From: Stereocaulon alpinum
Lineage: Eukaryota; Ascomycota; Lecanoromycetes; Lecanorales; Stereocaulaceae
DNA: 64,000 nucleotides
Direction: 5' to 3'
Assembly (NCBI GenBank): GCA_018257865.1
Contig: JAEUBA010000004.1
Coordinates: forward strand, 372,001-436,000
Shown: positions 36,326 to 48,100 of the stretch, piece after piece
How the letters are laid out: each line of letters starts with the position of its first letter
Position numbering within the stretch: position 1 is the first letter of the stretch
The notes under the pieces: generated by a model
The model's database searches: none
Seen by the model: the letters and a program-made list of their open reading frames with translations, nothing else
What the model was told of the DNA's origin: nothing
Position numbers and translations under genes: made by a program

Positions 36326-39300
36326 ATGAATTCCGGCACTAAGAGAGCCCGCTTATCTGCCGAGGATCCCTATTACCCCCAAGGTAAACCCTCAAGCAAC
36401 ACCTCGTTCCCTGCAACATCAGCTCCCTCCGACTCAAACGCCAGTGCCAGCTCGTCCTTCCGTAACGTGTCCGCTTGCAACAGATGTAGGCTGCGCAAGA
36501 ATCGATGCGACCAGAATTTGCCAGCATGTACCTCATGCGAGAAAGCTGGCGTGAAGTGTGTTGGCTTCGACCCAATCACCAAACGAGAAATTCCCCGAAC
36601 ATATGTCTACTACCTGGAGAGCCGCGTCCACTATCTCGAAGAGTTGTTAAATGAAAACAAAATTACCTTTGCGCCCTCCCATGACTTCGATCTCGGCTCG
36701 AAACCTGTTGCCGACCCTACCACAGTCTACTCTCCCGTTTCTGAGCGATCCAATGCCGGCAATCACGTCGTCAAGCGAGAAAGAACGAACACCGGTAGCG
36801 ACTCGGGCTCAGAGTGGGAACAGAAGCAGGATGAATCAGACAAGCTACACAAGCTGGTTTCGAACATTGGCATGGTCTCTGTGCAGGGCGCCTCGGACCC
36901 ACGCTTCCTAGGATCTACAAGCGGTATCTCATTCGCAAGAGTCGTCTTTGCAGCTGTCAAAAGCTCCGTACCAGGAGGTTCTAATGGGTATGGCGGCCGT
37001 GGAAGCAAACCTGGCTCAATTGGATCGGCTGCTGCAACGAGCGGAGGAACGTCCATGAGGGATTCATTCTTTGGCTTGCAGACCAAGCCAAACATCAAAC
37101 CTGCTCCATTCCCTGACAGAGAACTCGGCTTACGATTGGTGAATCTATACTTCGAGCATGCCAATCCACAGATTCCCATCCTGCATCGACCCGAGTTCAT
37201 GGTACTTTTCGGTAGAGCATATGCAGCAAAGGACAGGCAACGATCAGCGCGAGAGCTCTACATGTTGAATATTGTATTTGCAATCGGTGCAGGCACTATC
37301 TTGGAAGATGCGAAGACAAGGCGCTCGCAAAGTGGCACGGGCCACCCCTCGCCTGTGAAGCAAGAACCCGCTTCCCCGAACCCGAAGAAGCCAAAGCTGT
37401 CAAGCCAGCAGCGGCAGCCGGAAGAGTATCATGCGTCCGCGATGGTGTATCTGGAGGCTTTTTTGGGCTCCATGCCGGCAGCTGACCGACCGGAGGGATT
37501 CGGGGGTGGCCTTGAGCAACTGCAAGCCGTCTTACTGCTTGCTGGATTTGCCCTGTTGCGGCCTGTTGCACCTGGCCTTTGGTACATTACGGGCGTCGCT
37601 GTGCGTCTCGGCGTCGATCTGGGCCTCCATTACGAAGACGGTGCGGGGATTGATTCAGACGGCAGTATGGGGACTAGTCGAGACGTTGCGATGGGAGCTT
37701 CTGACGCGTCAGCAGGCATCGATCCAAAGGAACGTGGCAGACGGGAATGGGTCCGTGACCTCCGGCGGCGACTTTGGTGGTGTGTGTACTCGTTTGATCG
37801 CCTCGTCAGCACATGTGTGGGCAGGCCCTTTGGCATCACCGATGCAGTCATTACGACAGACTGGCCAAGCGTGCTAGACGATAAAGATATTACGCAGGAT
37901 GGCTTCTTGATCCCTTCGCATAGCTTCAATGGACCAAGCTACAAGCGAGTCTCACACCACTATTTTCGCCTGCGCCTTCTCCAATCCGAGATTCTTCAGG
38001 TCTTGCAGTACCGTCAGGCGCAGAAGGTGCATGCGAAAGATCGAAAGCGTAGCAATCAGTACATGCACACGAAGCTGTCATCCGCGTTTCTACAGCCATT
38101 TGAGAGCTTCCATGCTTGGCGAGAAGACATTGATCGTCGGTTATGGGAATGGAAGGAGAACGCACCGCTCCAGCAGGACACAACTGTGAATTTTTCAGTA
38201 AAGTTCTTAGAGCTCAACTACTGGCAAGCGGTCATTATGCTATACAGACAATCTCTGAGCGTCCCTCCAGATCTAGCAGGAGAAGCTGGTCCTCATAACG
38301 AGGTTGAAAGCCCAATATCAGCGCACAATGATGAACCCGAGCATGAAGACAACATATTCCTTAAGGTTGCTGAAGCTGGGCAAAGGGTATTGAAACTCTA
38401 TCGCCAACTGCATCGAGTTCACTTGGTCAACTATACCTACCTTGCTACAGTTCATCTTTTCATGGCTGGTACGAATCTCTATTGCCACTGACTTTAGCAA
38501 GTTGCTGACTTTCACAGGTATTGCATTTCTATACTCTATATGGCATTCACCCATTGTTCGAAGTCGTCTGGTGCGTTTCTCTTGTGCTACTATATACATC
38601 TGCGACGATCCTGGCTGATTCTATGCAGACACTTGACGACGTAGACCTCACCGTCCTTGCGGCCACGTCTGTGCTTAGCGATCTCATAGACAAATGTCCG
38701 CCAGCCGAGGCATGTCGCGATGCCTTTGACCGCATGAGCAAGGCTACAATCAAGATGTGCATGTCTACAACGGGTTTCGGCTCCCAAGTCAAATTCAGAA
38801 GTCAGCCGGACGAGTCTCCGATAGTGCAACCCAATCTCGAGAGGCAAATCCCTCCTCAGCCAGGATATACGAGTGGGCTGTCAAGGCCGCCGCCACAGTT
38901 TGATTATAATTTGAAAGATCTTTTCCCAGAGAACCATCCTACAATGGAACGGCCAAGCTCAACAACTACTTTCGGGCAATGGCAAGGCCTTTCGCAATCA
39001 AACCTGCCCTTCGCAAACCACAACCCACCATATCATTACCAACCTTCATCGAACGACTCCTCGCCCTCCGCTACGTCTATTCCAACGGCCAAGGGACAGC
39101 AATACGATCCCAGCTCCATAAGCCAAGTTTCAGCACCTACAACGATACCAACTACGATGAACATGCCTACCAATGGCCTGTCGAGCTACGATCTGTATGA
39201 CTTTGATTTCTTAATGAATGACGACACTGTTAATAACACGAGCAATAATTTCACTGGCGACTCTGGCCTTAATCTCGGCTTCGACGCCCACCACGATTGG

Positions 39301-39465
39301 TCGGATGGTGGCTCGCAGCAGTTACCTGATATCTTTGGCGGATTCTTCTTTGGGCCTCTGGCTGGCGTTGATGGTATGCCGGAGGGTGGATTCCCTACTA
39401 CCGAATTTGGGGATGCGGGCAGTAATAATGAACATGATAATATGTGGCCAGGTGGACAAGATTAG
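36326..39465 (+). CDS. Zn2Cys6 fungal-specific transcription factor
   Basis: Model: join(36326..38468, 38518..38570, 38629..39465), giving 1010 residues. Introns are 49 and 58 bp and the middle exon is only 53 nt; splicing keeps the helix FMAG-IAFLYSIWHSP intact. The binuclear cluster has canonical spacing with Cys 51, 54, 61, 68, 71 and 78. A linker and a coiled coil (YVYYLESRVHYLEELL) follow directly, so it probably binds DNA as a dimer. The middle homology region (fungal_trans) runs from about 270 to 560 with the usual R-R-R-L-W-W-x-V-Y-x-x-D-R motif. The tail is rich in Asn, Ser, Gly and Pro, like an activation domain. The PITKREIPR linker resembles the PPR1-like group. Target genes are unknown; regulation of the adjacent transporter is conjecture. 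Confidence 0.92.
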
Positions 39466-41212
39466 GTGGAGCCTATGAACATAGCAAATTTCTGTGTCCT
39501 TTACTTTCTTTGTTTCCTGATACCTACTTCGCTCGTTGATAGAATTGCGGCGCTTCGACAGAGGGCTGACCGCTATGGCAGGTCTGCTTTTGTTGTACAA
39601 TTGTACTATCTGCAATTTACTCCATACATATCATTGGCACTTATTTTCTCAATTAGCGTTGCCTATGTCGTCTCGCTGAGACATCTGTCCCTACGTCAAG
39701 AAGGGCCCCCAAATTCATCCTTGCGCTTCGACAGGGGTGACATAATAGCGCATGAGAAAACCCAGACAAAAGAAGGCATGAGCCCGCAGAGCCTCACTAA
39801 CGCCTATCTAAAGCCTATCTCCTTCAAGCTCTGACACACTAGTGACCTAAACCTGGATTCGACTGCACTCACCTCTACGGCCCAAAGATTGCGCTCGCCC
39901 CGTATTACGCGTCTGTCTGACCGCACATCAACCCATCTGAACATCACACAGGAACTTCCCACAAATCCACTACGAGCACGTGCATCATTACCTTACCTGC
40001 CACAGCTTGCCAAGCATGACTGCACACCGAGATGCACGTACGTAGTCCACGGCCGATACCGCACCATGTGGATCCAGCAAACTCTATCCATCCAGACCCA
40101 AAACACTAGCGTTGGAAATATCCGTCCCCTTATCTCCACTCTCACTCTCTCTTCCTCTCTCTCTCTCTCTACCGTCTCCTCAAACCCGAACGCTTCCACA
40201 CGATCCTGCACCTCTTTCACACCAGATGGGCCCGTATCCCAACCGGCTGCGGCTTTTTTTCCAATTGGACACTGGCGATACCTGGCCAAGGAGCGAAGCA
40301 GGTGCAAAGAAGGGTTGCATTGCATTGCATTAGTTGATGGCTGCTCGGTGGGCCGGATAACCGGTTTCCCCGGTCCGTGCACGCCAAGTCTACTCGGTCT
40401 TGTGGAATGGTATGCATTCAATTCGCTCCGTTAGGGGTAATGGATTACTGCCCGGCCTACTGTATGTACGTATGTCGGGCGGAGCTACTCTTGGTCAGGG
40501 ATTCGGGGGGGTGTAAGTACCGGTGACTGCTCGCGAAAAGGCACTGGATGGGGTTTAGAGGGGAGGGAAGTGGAGCAGGGAGGTTGCTTGCTTGCTTGCA
40601 TTTTGAGATTGTAGGCGAAGAGTTTCGGGAGAGTGGAGCCAGGGGATTGGAGGATTGTTGCTGAAGTGGCACGCGACTGCCGGTGCAATGCAACGATGCC
40701 TAACGACAACAAGTGGAGCCCGTATTGATTGTGCAGCTGTCTTTGAGTGGAGTCCATGTGCAATATGCAATACGACGAACACGAAGTGAACCGGGTAGGA
40801 AAGTGGAAAGTATGAGATGCCTGTGGCTTACTGTGCGAGTAGGGGTGTGAATGGGTGGAGTTTTGGTATTTGAAGCGGTGAAGCAGCGGCATGGTGATTC
40901 GAAGAGCTTAGACGCGGTCTCTGATTCTTGTCTCTGTCTGCTCCGACCTTTTTTAGGCATGGATTGTATGGAAACATCACAGCAAGCAATTAGTGAGCTT
41001 CTTGCTCGACGGAGGACGCAGATTGGAAGACAGCGGTGGAAACGGTATGACAAGCAACACAAGTCTCTTGAAATGAACAAGCTACATCGATTCAAAAGAA
41101 GATACTGTACAAACCTCTTTTCCTCCCAACCAATCCACACCGTCGTCCGGAAGATGCCTCTTGACTTTCCAACTCCAGCATGTAAGCCTTCCTTAGCCCT
41201 AGCCCTTCAATG
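39466..41212. other. intergenic region with CT-rich tract
   Basis: About 1.7 kb. A CT-rich microsatellite lies at about 40135-40170. Several frames of 70-180 codons overlap one another on opposite strands and are low in complexity (Ser/Pro/Arg); I do not accept any as a gene. Confidence 0.5.
40135..40170 (+). repeat. CT-rich microsatellite
   Basis: Imperfect (CT)n tract on the plus strand, with an uninterrupted stretch of CTCTCT at its right end. Confidence 0.85.
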
Positions 41213-41434
41213 TCATCGCCACTCATCCCTTGCACTTTCCCTCTGCGCCCCACAATTCGCACATATGACTGGCGGTCCATGAGGAACATCTTTCCCGCAC
41301 CGCCCACAGTGGAATGTACATAATGTTGATGATCCGGGTTGGGAGTTGGGATTATTGTGGACGGACAGGTAGGGCTTTGGGTTGATGGTTATGGGGCAGG
41401 ATGGCTTGTCGTTTTGGCGCGAGGTACGGCCCAT
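41213..41434 (-). CDS. small zinc-ribbon-like protein, hypothetical
   Basis: A 73-residue single-exon frame from an ATG. The C-terminal half carries C-x2-C (CGRC) and, twelve residues on, C-x2-C (CANC), a four-cysteine zinc-ribbon pattern, with an additional Cys just before. The N-terminus is Pro/Asn-rich and disordered. Function and family are unknown. A longer cysteine-paired protein is encoded on the same strand 1.2 kb upstream (42623-43384), but the two are not obviously homologous outside the spacing. Short length keeps confidence moderate. Confidence 0.5.
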   Translation of the reverse strand: MGRTSRQNDKPSCPITINPKPYLSVHNNPNSQPGSSTLCTFHCGRCGKDVPHGPPVICANCGAQRESARDEWR

Positions 41435-42622
41435 TGTTGTGAGTGGAGCGAGGATAGAAGAGGGAGAGGTAGAGTAAGGCTAGGTTTTGTTGAATGGCCA
41501 ATGCTAGGGTAGGCTGTGGTCATGCAGTATATCTTCTGCTGATACTCAGAATTTCGGAAAGAAACTTTCTGCCTCTAGTAAAGTGGACTGTGCTGAAGCA
41601 ATGGATTCTCGGTGGTGCTAGATTGTCGTAAGATTGTATCTAGTCTGGGCAACATCGGGTCGATCTCGATCAGTGACGTGTTTCAGGATCGTGGGGGATT
41701 CATATAGATTCGTTCAGGCCTTGTAATTAGCGAACGCCAACAATCGATACAAAGACCCCTCTTCCATTGAATGTGAAAGCCTCACATCTAAGACAAATGG
41801 AATCTCGCGCTACCACCTTTGTTGCTCAAGGACGAAGACGCCAAGACGCTCTTGACCAAGCGGATGATGCTAATATTAGCATAATCACATTCTGCTTTGG
41901 AGACAAAGGAGGAGCCTTGGGAATGTTCTAGCGAAGAGTGGATGAAGGGTGGAATTTCTCGAGTGCTTTTAGCGTCGAACAAGGACAAGGCCGCAAACTA
42001 TGACCTTCATCTTCCCCGTCAGCTTTTGTCCCTCTTATCAGCCTTTGTCTTTCCACTTAGCGAGGCGATTTGCAGTGTTTAGGCAGCAACCAGTAGTGTA
42101 AACACCTATAGGCGAATGATGCCTGCGATGACGCTGGTTGTTTCTGCCAAAGTAGCGTCCGAGCTCTATTCGAGGCGGCGAGATGTCCCGCAATGGGTCG
42201 GTAAACGATATCAGCTGGAGACGTGTTCGATGTACGCGATGAATTGCGAAACGTTGATGAAACATCAATCGGTTGTACCGACTCGTAATCAGCACCCTAG
42301 ATATGGCAACTCTTAGTAACATCCGAAGATTAGGTGGATTTCTAGGGTCTTTCTGGCGGCAAAGCTTTACTTCTGTGGTACTTGACGAAGGTATTAACAG
42401 GAGAAAGCCTAGAATTACTAAGCTTTTGAGTAACAGTCAGAAGGCATTTGCTTCTTGCGATAAAGTTCACTGCATATAGATCCGGACTTTGTTGACAATA
42501 ACGCCCGGAACTGTTCATGTTACCAAGAATGAGAGCAGAAAGACATTGGTAAGAGAAAGCCTGAGCAATAGATTACATTACATGTGTTGTTGAACTTCGC
42601 CGAGCAGATTCCCAACCCAAGG
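41435..42622. other. intergenic region
   Basis: No independent gene is supported. On the minus strand an open stretch of about 68 codons (42560 down to about 42355) could be a downstream exon of the 42623-43384 gene. It would use donor GTAAGT at 42640 and a CTCAG acceptor at 42561. Confidence 0.45.
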
Positions 42623-43384
42623 CTAAAAATTGGTACTTACAGTGAACGTCTCCTTAACTGAATACTCAAGTACGTTGACGGTTTCATCCAGAGACATGCG
42701 GACCGGCACTCTGATTTGGCCACTGTGGTCGGTAAATGGAGTGAGTCTGCCAAAGCGCGTACACCTGTCACAGGTATCAGGACCCGGCCATTCGGTTGCA
42801 AGCTCTGAATTGCATGCCATGCAATAAAAACCTGTAATGGGCGCTTGGGTTTTGCCATTATCAGTGAAGTAGCGGTAGTGCTGGAGGGAGAATCCCTCTG
42901 GGGAAGCGCTGTTACCAGTTTCTATGAAATCATCTACTCTCTGGCTTGGTGCCGGATGAACCTGCAACGGATTAGTCCTCATCCCACTCTCGCACTCGCT
43001 GTCCGAGGCTTGGTGTTTACCCTCGGGCGTCGCTATTTCAGTGTCCGGACTTACACTCTCACTCTTGGAAGCAAAGATACCGTGCTTATCAGACGATCTT
43101 GACAATGGTTGCTTTGATGGTGTCGGGGCGATGCTCCACCTAAAACGTTTGCGAAGTGTCACGCTGGAGGGAATCATCTCCTGATTGTCCGCGGTTGCTT
43201 TCTCGTGATCGAAGAAGGTTTCTGTGTTGTCTGACGTCGCTCCCTTGCTGTCGGGTGCCACTTCTTCGTTGTCAGAGGCCGAGATACTGGAGTCATCGGG
43301 CGTCCATGACGTTCTCAGTGGTGATGATACATGTGGGAGGGCGCCTCGAAAGGAAAGGCGAGTTACGTAATTGCATTGAGACAT
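42623..43384 (-). CDS. hypothetical protein with C-terminal zinc-ribbon motif
   Basis: As a single exon this gives 253 residues from MSQCNYVTRL. The N-terminal 170 residues are Ser/Asp/Glu-rich and disordered, with repeated short acidic phrases (SDNEEV, SDNTE, TADNQE). The C-terminal part has CMAC and, fourteen residues later, CDRC, a four-cysteine zinc-ribbon pattern, followed by a folded-looking hydrophobic stretch. The last coding bases read TTCACT followed by a perfect GTAAGT, so the true C-terminus may continue after an intron. In the intron-retained reading the protein ends STNF. Family and role are unknown. Confidence 0.6.
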   Translation of the reverse strand: MSQCNYVTRLSFRGALPHVSSPLRTSWTPDDSSISASDNEEVAPDSKGATSDNTETFFDHEKATADNQEMIPSSVTLRKRFRWSIAPTPSKQPLSRSSDKHGIFASKSESVSPDTEIATPEGKHQASDSECESGMRTNPLQVHPAPSQRVDDFIETGNSASPEGFSLQHYRYFTDNGKTQAPITGFYCMACNSELATEWPGPDTCDRCTRFGRLTPFTDHSGQIRVPVRMSLDETVNVLEYSVKETFTVSTNF

Positions 43385-44172
43385 CGCGATATGATGGACA
43401 ACCTTCCGAGGGTTTGGTACCTTGGCGTTGGGTGTGTCGAGCTTGTCAGCGTGATCTTCTCGGCAAGCTTGGTGCTCTCAAGGTTCCTTGGGCTGCTTAG
43501 GTGCTGTTAACTCGGACTTTTTATACGGAACTCGAAAAGAATTGCATTGTCGATGTCGTATTGTTCTTCAAGAACAAGGGAAGGCATCACTGTGAATGGA
43601 CGTTGTCTCATAGCAAGACCGGTCAACAATGCTTCTGCGCATTCATCCGTACTTTTGGGCAGTAGGCTCAGGGACGAGTTTACCTAGAATTTCGTGGAAA
43701 TGGCCTAACGCTTTCCATGAAGAGAGTAGCATGCATGAAAGGGGAAAACAGTGCAACTTGCGATGCTAGTCCATCGCTTAACATCCGAGATGGTTGCGGT
43801 ATTTCTCGTACTTCAACGGGCCAACAGCGTACTGGGTCCGCTGTAGGCGGCGCTGCTAAGTGGTACCTTCCTGAAACTAGCATTTGCAGCAGGCTATGGT
43901 CCTGTCATATGGCTACAGAGAAGCAACAGTTACCTGGAGCACTAGCGGAAATTTCGACACCAGGTTCAGCCCTAAACGCAAGGGTCCAAGATCCTTTAGT
44001 CCAAATCAGGTAAAGCCCAGATTTGATCGCAGTGAAAATAATTAAGTCCTATCATCACCAACTGCCAGGTCTATCCACAACGACGAAAACAGACGGGCTC
44101 AATTCCAATTCCTCTTACCTCGCAATATATCCAAGTTACCGACCAGACGCAACACGTTTAATTGACAGGCCG
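43385..44172. other. divergent intergenic region
   Basis: Lies between the leftward zinc-ribbon gene and the rightward helicase gene, so it probably holds both promoters. Frames present are short and without motifs. Confidence 0.5.
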
Positions 44173-46510
44173 ATGCTCAATATTGCAAGGAGGGGTCCTG
44201 CCTCTTCTGCAACATCAATATTCTCCAGATTCTTTTCTTCGACATGCATTAGAGGACCTCGTCCACGGGATGTGCAGGAGTGCATAGCTCGAACTGTACG
44301 CCTAAATACAACTAGGCCATTCGGTACAGCAATACAATGGAGGCGCTCTGCTACTGCTGCTGCAGAGTACGAGGATGAAGCTATCGAGGCAGAGATCGAG
44401 CAAGAAGTTGGTGCGGAGGAGCCACCTCCAGACACACAGAGCAAGCTACCAGTGAATTATGGCCCGGTTACCGAATTCCAGGAACTCTCAGATCGAGGAA
44501 TGGTCTCCGATACCGTTGTCAGAACCCTGACGCGAGACATGGGTCTGAAGACTATGACCGCAGTGCAAAGCATGACCATCAATGAGACTTTGAAAGGGAC
44601 TGATGTGTACGTGGAACCCGAACATTTCCATATCTGTCGCTAATCCCGTTTCCAGGTTAGCACAAGCCAGGACTGGCACTGGAAAGACCATTGCCTTTCT
44701 CTTGCCCGTCCTACAAAACATCATTACCGTCGACCCGGGGCTTGAGACACGTCGCCGTCTTGGTCGAAATGGCTCCTCTGCAGATATAAGAGCTATAATC
44801 ATATCACCTACACGCGAATTGGCAGAGCAAATTGCGGTGGAGGCAAAAAAAATCACACGGGATACTGGTGTCATCGTGCAGACTGCCGTCGGTGGTTCCC
44901 GGAAGGGTTACGGGCTTCGGAAAATAAAGATGGAGGGATGTCATATTCTGGTAGGGACACCGGGCAGACTAAACGACATCCTATCAGATCCACACAGCGA
45001 AGTGCGAGCACCCAAACTCAGCGCTTTCGTTCTCGACGAAGCCGACAGGCTATTAGATGACGGGTTCGCGCCTCATATCCAAGCTATCCAGGATCTGTTG
45101 CCGAACAGGAGGGAAGTAGATCGACAGACACTCCTCTTCTCAGCAACCGTCCCTCGAGAAGTCATGCAGGTTGTGCGAAGAACCATGAAACCAAATTTCA
45201 AGTTTGTGCGAACAGTGCAGGAAGGCGAGCAGCAAACACATGAGAAAGTGCCGCAAAAGCTAGTCAACGTTGGAGGCTTCGAAAACCTTATGCCTGCATT
45301 GGTCGAATTATGCAAGCGCGAGATCGCTGGTGCCAAGCCATTCAAGGCAATTGTGTACTTTAGTGCCACTGCTGAGGTTTCGCTTGCCTCCGCTATCCTT
45401 AGAAACCTACGAGATCCGGGCCAAAGCCTCTTCCATCAACATCCGCTCCACCCCTGCACAATTATCGAGATACACGCAAAACTTACGCAAGAGCAGCGAA
45501 CCAGAGCTGCCGACTCCTTCAGACGCGCCACGTCGTCAATAATGCTCTCGTCTGATGTAACCGCACGAGGAATGGACTTCCCTAATGTTACTCATGTTGT
45601 TCAACTTGGCCTTCCGCCTTCAGAAGAGCAGTATGTACATCGTTTAGGTCGGACTGGTCGAGGTGAAAAGGCGGGTGAGGGTTGGCTTTTTGCCACAGGT
45701 ATGGAAAGATCGGAAATCCGCCGCAAACTCCCCAACATGCCGCTTCAGGTTGATAACACACTCGAAACGGCCAAAGTGGACATGAGGAAGGACGCTCAGC
45801 TACCTGAGCATACGGCCAAGATTTTGACACAAGTCGGAGAGGCTGCGAAGATGGTACCTCGTTCGCTCAAAGCTATGGCATATATGGCGAACCTGGGCGT
45901 CTACCAATGGGTCAGCCCCAAGCAGGCACTCATCGATAGTCTCAATGACCGCGCTAAGTATGGCTGGGGTATGGAACAGCCTCCGGCGATCAGTCCCGGA
46001 CTAGCATCCAAGCTTAGGCTTAACCGTCTACAAGGCGTCAACCTCATTGACAGTAGTCGCATCATCCCATCGAGACGTGGAAGCGGTGATAGAGGTAGAT
46101 CCGACGGCCCGTATGGAGCCAGCAGGTTTAGAAATGGAGGTGATTATGGAGGTGGAGCGGACAGGTCATCTGCGAGTGGGATGCGGGGAGTTATGGACAA
46201 TCAAACAAGTCATGCTTTCGAGCGAGGCGGCCGTTCTTCATTTGGGCGCGGCGATCGTGAAGCGGGTTTTGGCGGTAATTCTTCATTTGGACGCGGCGAT
46301 CGTGAAGGGGGTTTTGGCGGTCGGGGTCGTTATTCAAACGACCGTAACGATCGGGGAGGGTCTTCAAGAGGTGGGTTTGGCGGAAGCTATGGTAGAGGGT
46401 CCTTTGGAGGCTTTGGTGGTAGAGACGGTGGTAGGGATGGTGGTAGAGGCGGTGGTAGAGATGGGGGTAGAGACTATGAGCGGGACAGTGGACGAGAACG
46501 CAGGTCTTAG
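44173..46510 (+). CDS. DEAD-box ATP-dependent RNA helicase, Mss116-like, probably mitochondrial
   Basis: Model: join(44173..44606, 44656..46510), giving 762 residues. The 49-bp intron (GTACGT...TTCCAG) rebuilds G-T-D-V-L-A-Q-A-R-T-G-T-G-K-T. All helicase motifs are visible: a Q-motif glutamine (MTAVQ, about 131), Walker A ARTGTGKT (149-156), PTREL, TPGR, DEAD (272-275), SAT (307-309), TARGMDF and HRLGRTGRG. The N-terminus is rich in Arg, Ser and Ala and lacks acids for about 60 residues, which fits a mitochondrial presequence; the Mss116 group acts on organellar intron splicing and translation. A long RGG-rich tail (from about 630) would bind RNA and includes a 45-bp tandem duplication. An alternative placement among nuclear DEAD-box proteins cannot be excluded by eye. 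Confidence 0.92.
46234..46323 (+). repeat. two tandem 45-bp units in the helicase RGG tail
   Basis: Units 46234-46278 and 46279-46323 differ at a few positions and both encode S-S-F-G-R-G-D-R-E-[AG]-G-F-G-G. They keep the reading frame, so the RGG tail length could vary between strains. Confidence 0.85.
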
Positions 46511-47028
46511 TCGGTGAGCGCTGGCTGTCTCGTTTTCCCCCGTTCTAAGATATGGCCTTGTCGGAGCTACGTGGCCTTTTACTTTTCTCTTTCGTACATT
46601 TGTACCATACTTAATCTCTTGCATTCTCGATTGGCTATCGACGCCATACAATAGCCAATAGACGGAGCGCGGCGCTCAGGGTATGAAAGACACTCCACAC
46701 TTTACAATTTCACAACTCATCCGCCTTGTGGTTGCAGTTACAATATCATTTGTGCTTACATTTTAGAACCGTGGTCACGCTTGAGATGCTAAAAGGTCGA
46801 TTTTCAACATGATTTTCACTTGGCACACACCGAACAATGGACCTTCAACATCAAATCCTGAATTATGCATGTCATTCAAGATGAAACCACCACCTCTCAC
46901 ACAAGCCCCCATATACCTACTCAAACGCCCCTTCCCTCCCCTCGCCCATTCCATTACACCCCCCCAAATCAGCAAAACCTACCTTACCCCCCAGACACAA
47001 CCCTCCCCCTCCCCTCGTCCCCACCCCT
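46511..47028. other. convergent intergenic region
   Basis: 3' flanks of the helicase and of the leftward tail-anchored protein gene. The plus strand is strongly C-rich from about 46890 to 47030. No gene is supported. Confidence 0.55.
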
Positions 47029-47598
47029 CTACCTAACACTAGTAACCGCATGCGCAACCACAAACGCAACAGCAACAATCACAGCACAAATCACAAGCGC
47101 AACTACCCACCGCCCACAGCTCGAACTCTTGGGTCCTAGATACCCCTTCCCCTTTCCCTTGCCCTTCCCCGTCCCCGTGCCAGTTGAAGTCTGCCTTTCT
47201 AGATCCCGCTCCCCTCGGTTCTGAAGCTCGATGTGGGCTTGATGTTGAGCTTGGTTTTTGCGCGCTTCATCCCTTACAGCTCGTTGTCCATGAACGGGTT
47301 TTGCCCAGCGGTCGGGTTTGGGTTTGGGGTTGGAGTGCAGGCTGGATGGATGTGCGTGCCATGGTTGGCGCGCTGGTGGGGCGGAGGGGCGGTATTGGGG
47401 GGGTGGGGTTAGGGGGATTGTGTGGGTTGCTTCTGGGGTGTGGGAGGGGGAGGGGAGACCGTCGACTGTGTCTGCGGAGTGGGGTGCGTGTGGTGTGGTG
47501 CGGGTAAGGGATGGTTTTGGGGAGATGGCTGGGTAGGGGGAGAGATCTGGGGGAGGGATTGTGAGGGGTGAGAGGATTGGTCGGGGGGAGCGAGGCAT
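47029..47598 (-). CDS. putative tail-anchored membrane protein, Pro-rich
   Basis: A 189-residue frame from an ATG. The first 100 residues are Pro/Ser/Thr-rich and disordered. A charged segment rich in Gln, Arg and Glu follows (residues about 100-135), then a Gly-Lys repeat (TGTGKGKGKGKG). Finally a single hydrophobic segment, about residues 165-186, lies almost at the C-terminus. That order is what a tail-anchored protein would show: a cytosolic domain, a basic flank and one membrane span with a very short lumenal end. No family is recognised. The start is uncertain because the upstream DNA is also low-complexity, and an upstream exon is possible. Confidence 0.5.
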   Translation of the reverse strand: MPRSPRPILSPLTIPPPDLSPYPAISPKPSLTRTTPHAPHSADTVDGLPSPSHTPEATHTIPLTPPPQYRPSAPPARQPWHAHPSSLHSNPKPKPDRWAKPVHGQRAVRDEARKNQAQHQAHIELQNRGERDLERQTSTGTGTGKGKGKGKGYLGPKSSSCGRWVVALVICAVIVAVAFVVAHAVTSVR

Positions 47599-48100
47599 TT
47601 TTGTTGGGGGAATGGGAGGCTCTGGGGTGGTGAGTGAGTCGATGATTGAGCTGGAGCTGGAGCTGGGGCTGCTTCTGGTGAGTGAAGAGCGGGCTGTGAG
47701 CGATCAATCAATGATGGAGAGGAGTGTCGGGGTTGGGGGGATCCATGTTATATGAAGCAATGTCTCTGTATGCCCTGGTAGATAAAGCTGAATGGCATTG
47801 TGCAGCTCGTGGCTTTGTCCGAGGTATATGCTTTGTTGAACACAATGCATTCTCCTCTTTCCCTGGTAAGGATATTGACACATAGTAGCCTAGCCTTGCA
47901 CGAGGAGATCATTGTGTCTTCAACACCGATGTTAGGCCTCTTGTCAAGGCTAAGGTGATCGCGAGTGCGTGTTGACGAGGTAAACACTGTTGTGAACATT
48001 CTATATATTGACACCTCCATCCCGGATTTCACCTACATAAGTATCTCCTACTCCAGCTACTTACCATCAATATTGACGCCTCCTGACTTCTCTACCCAAA
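47599..48100. other. divergent intergenic region
   Basis: Lies between the leftward tail-anchored gene and the rightward small cysteine-rich gene. The stretch 47300-47720 is strongly G-rich on the plus strand. No gene is supported. Confidence 0.5.

Noticed and set aside
39889..40434. 181-codon plus-strand frame and a 142-codon minus-strand frame over the same DNA
   Set aside because: Low-complexity Ser/Leu/Arg translations across a CT-rich microsatellite; both strands are equally open, so there is no support for either.
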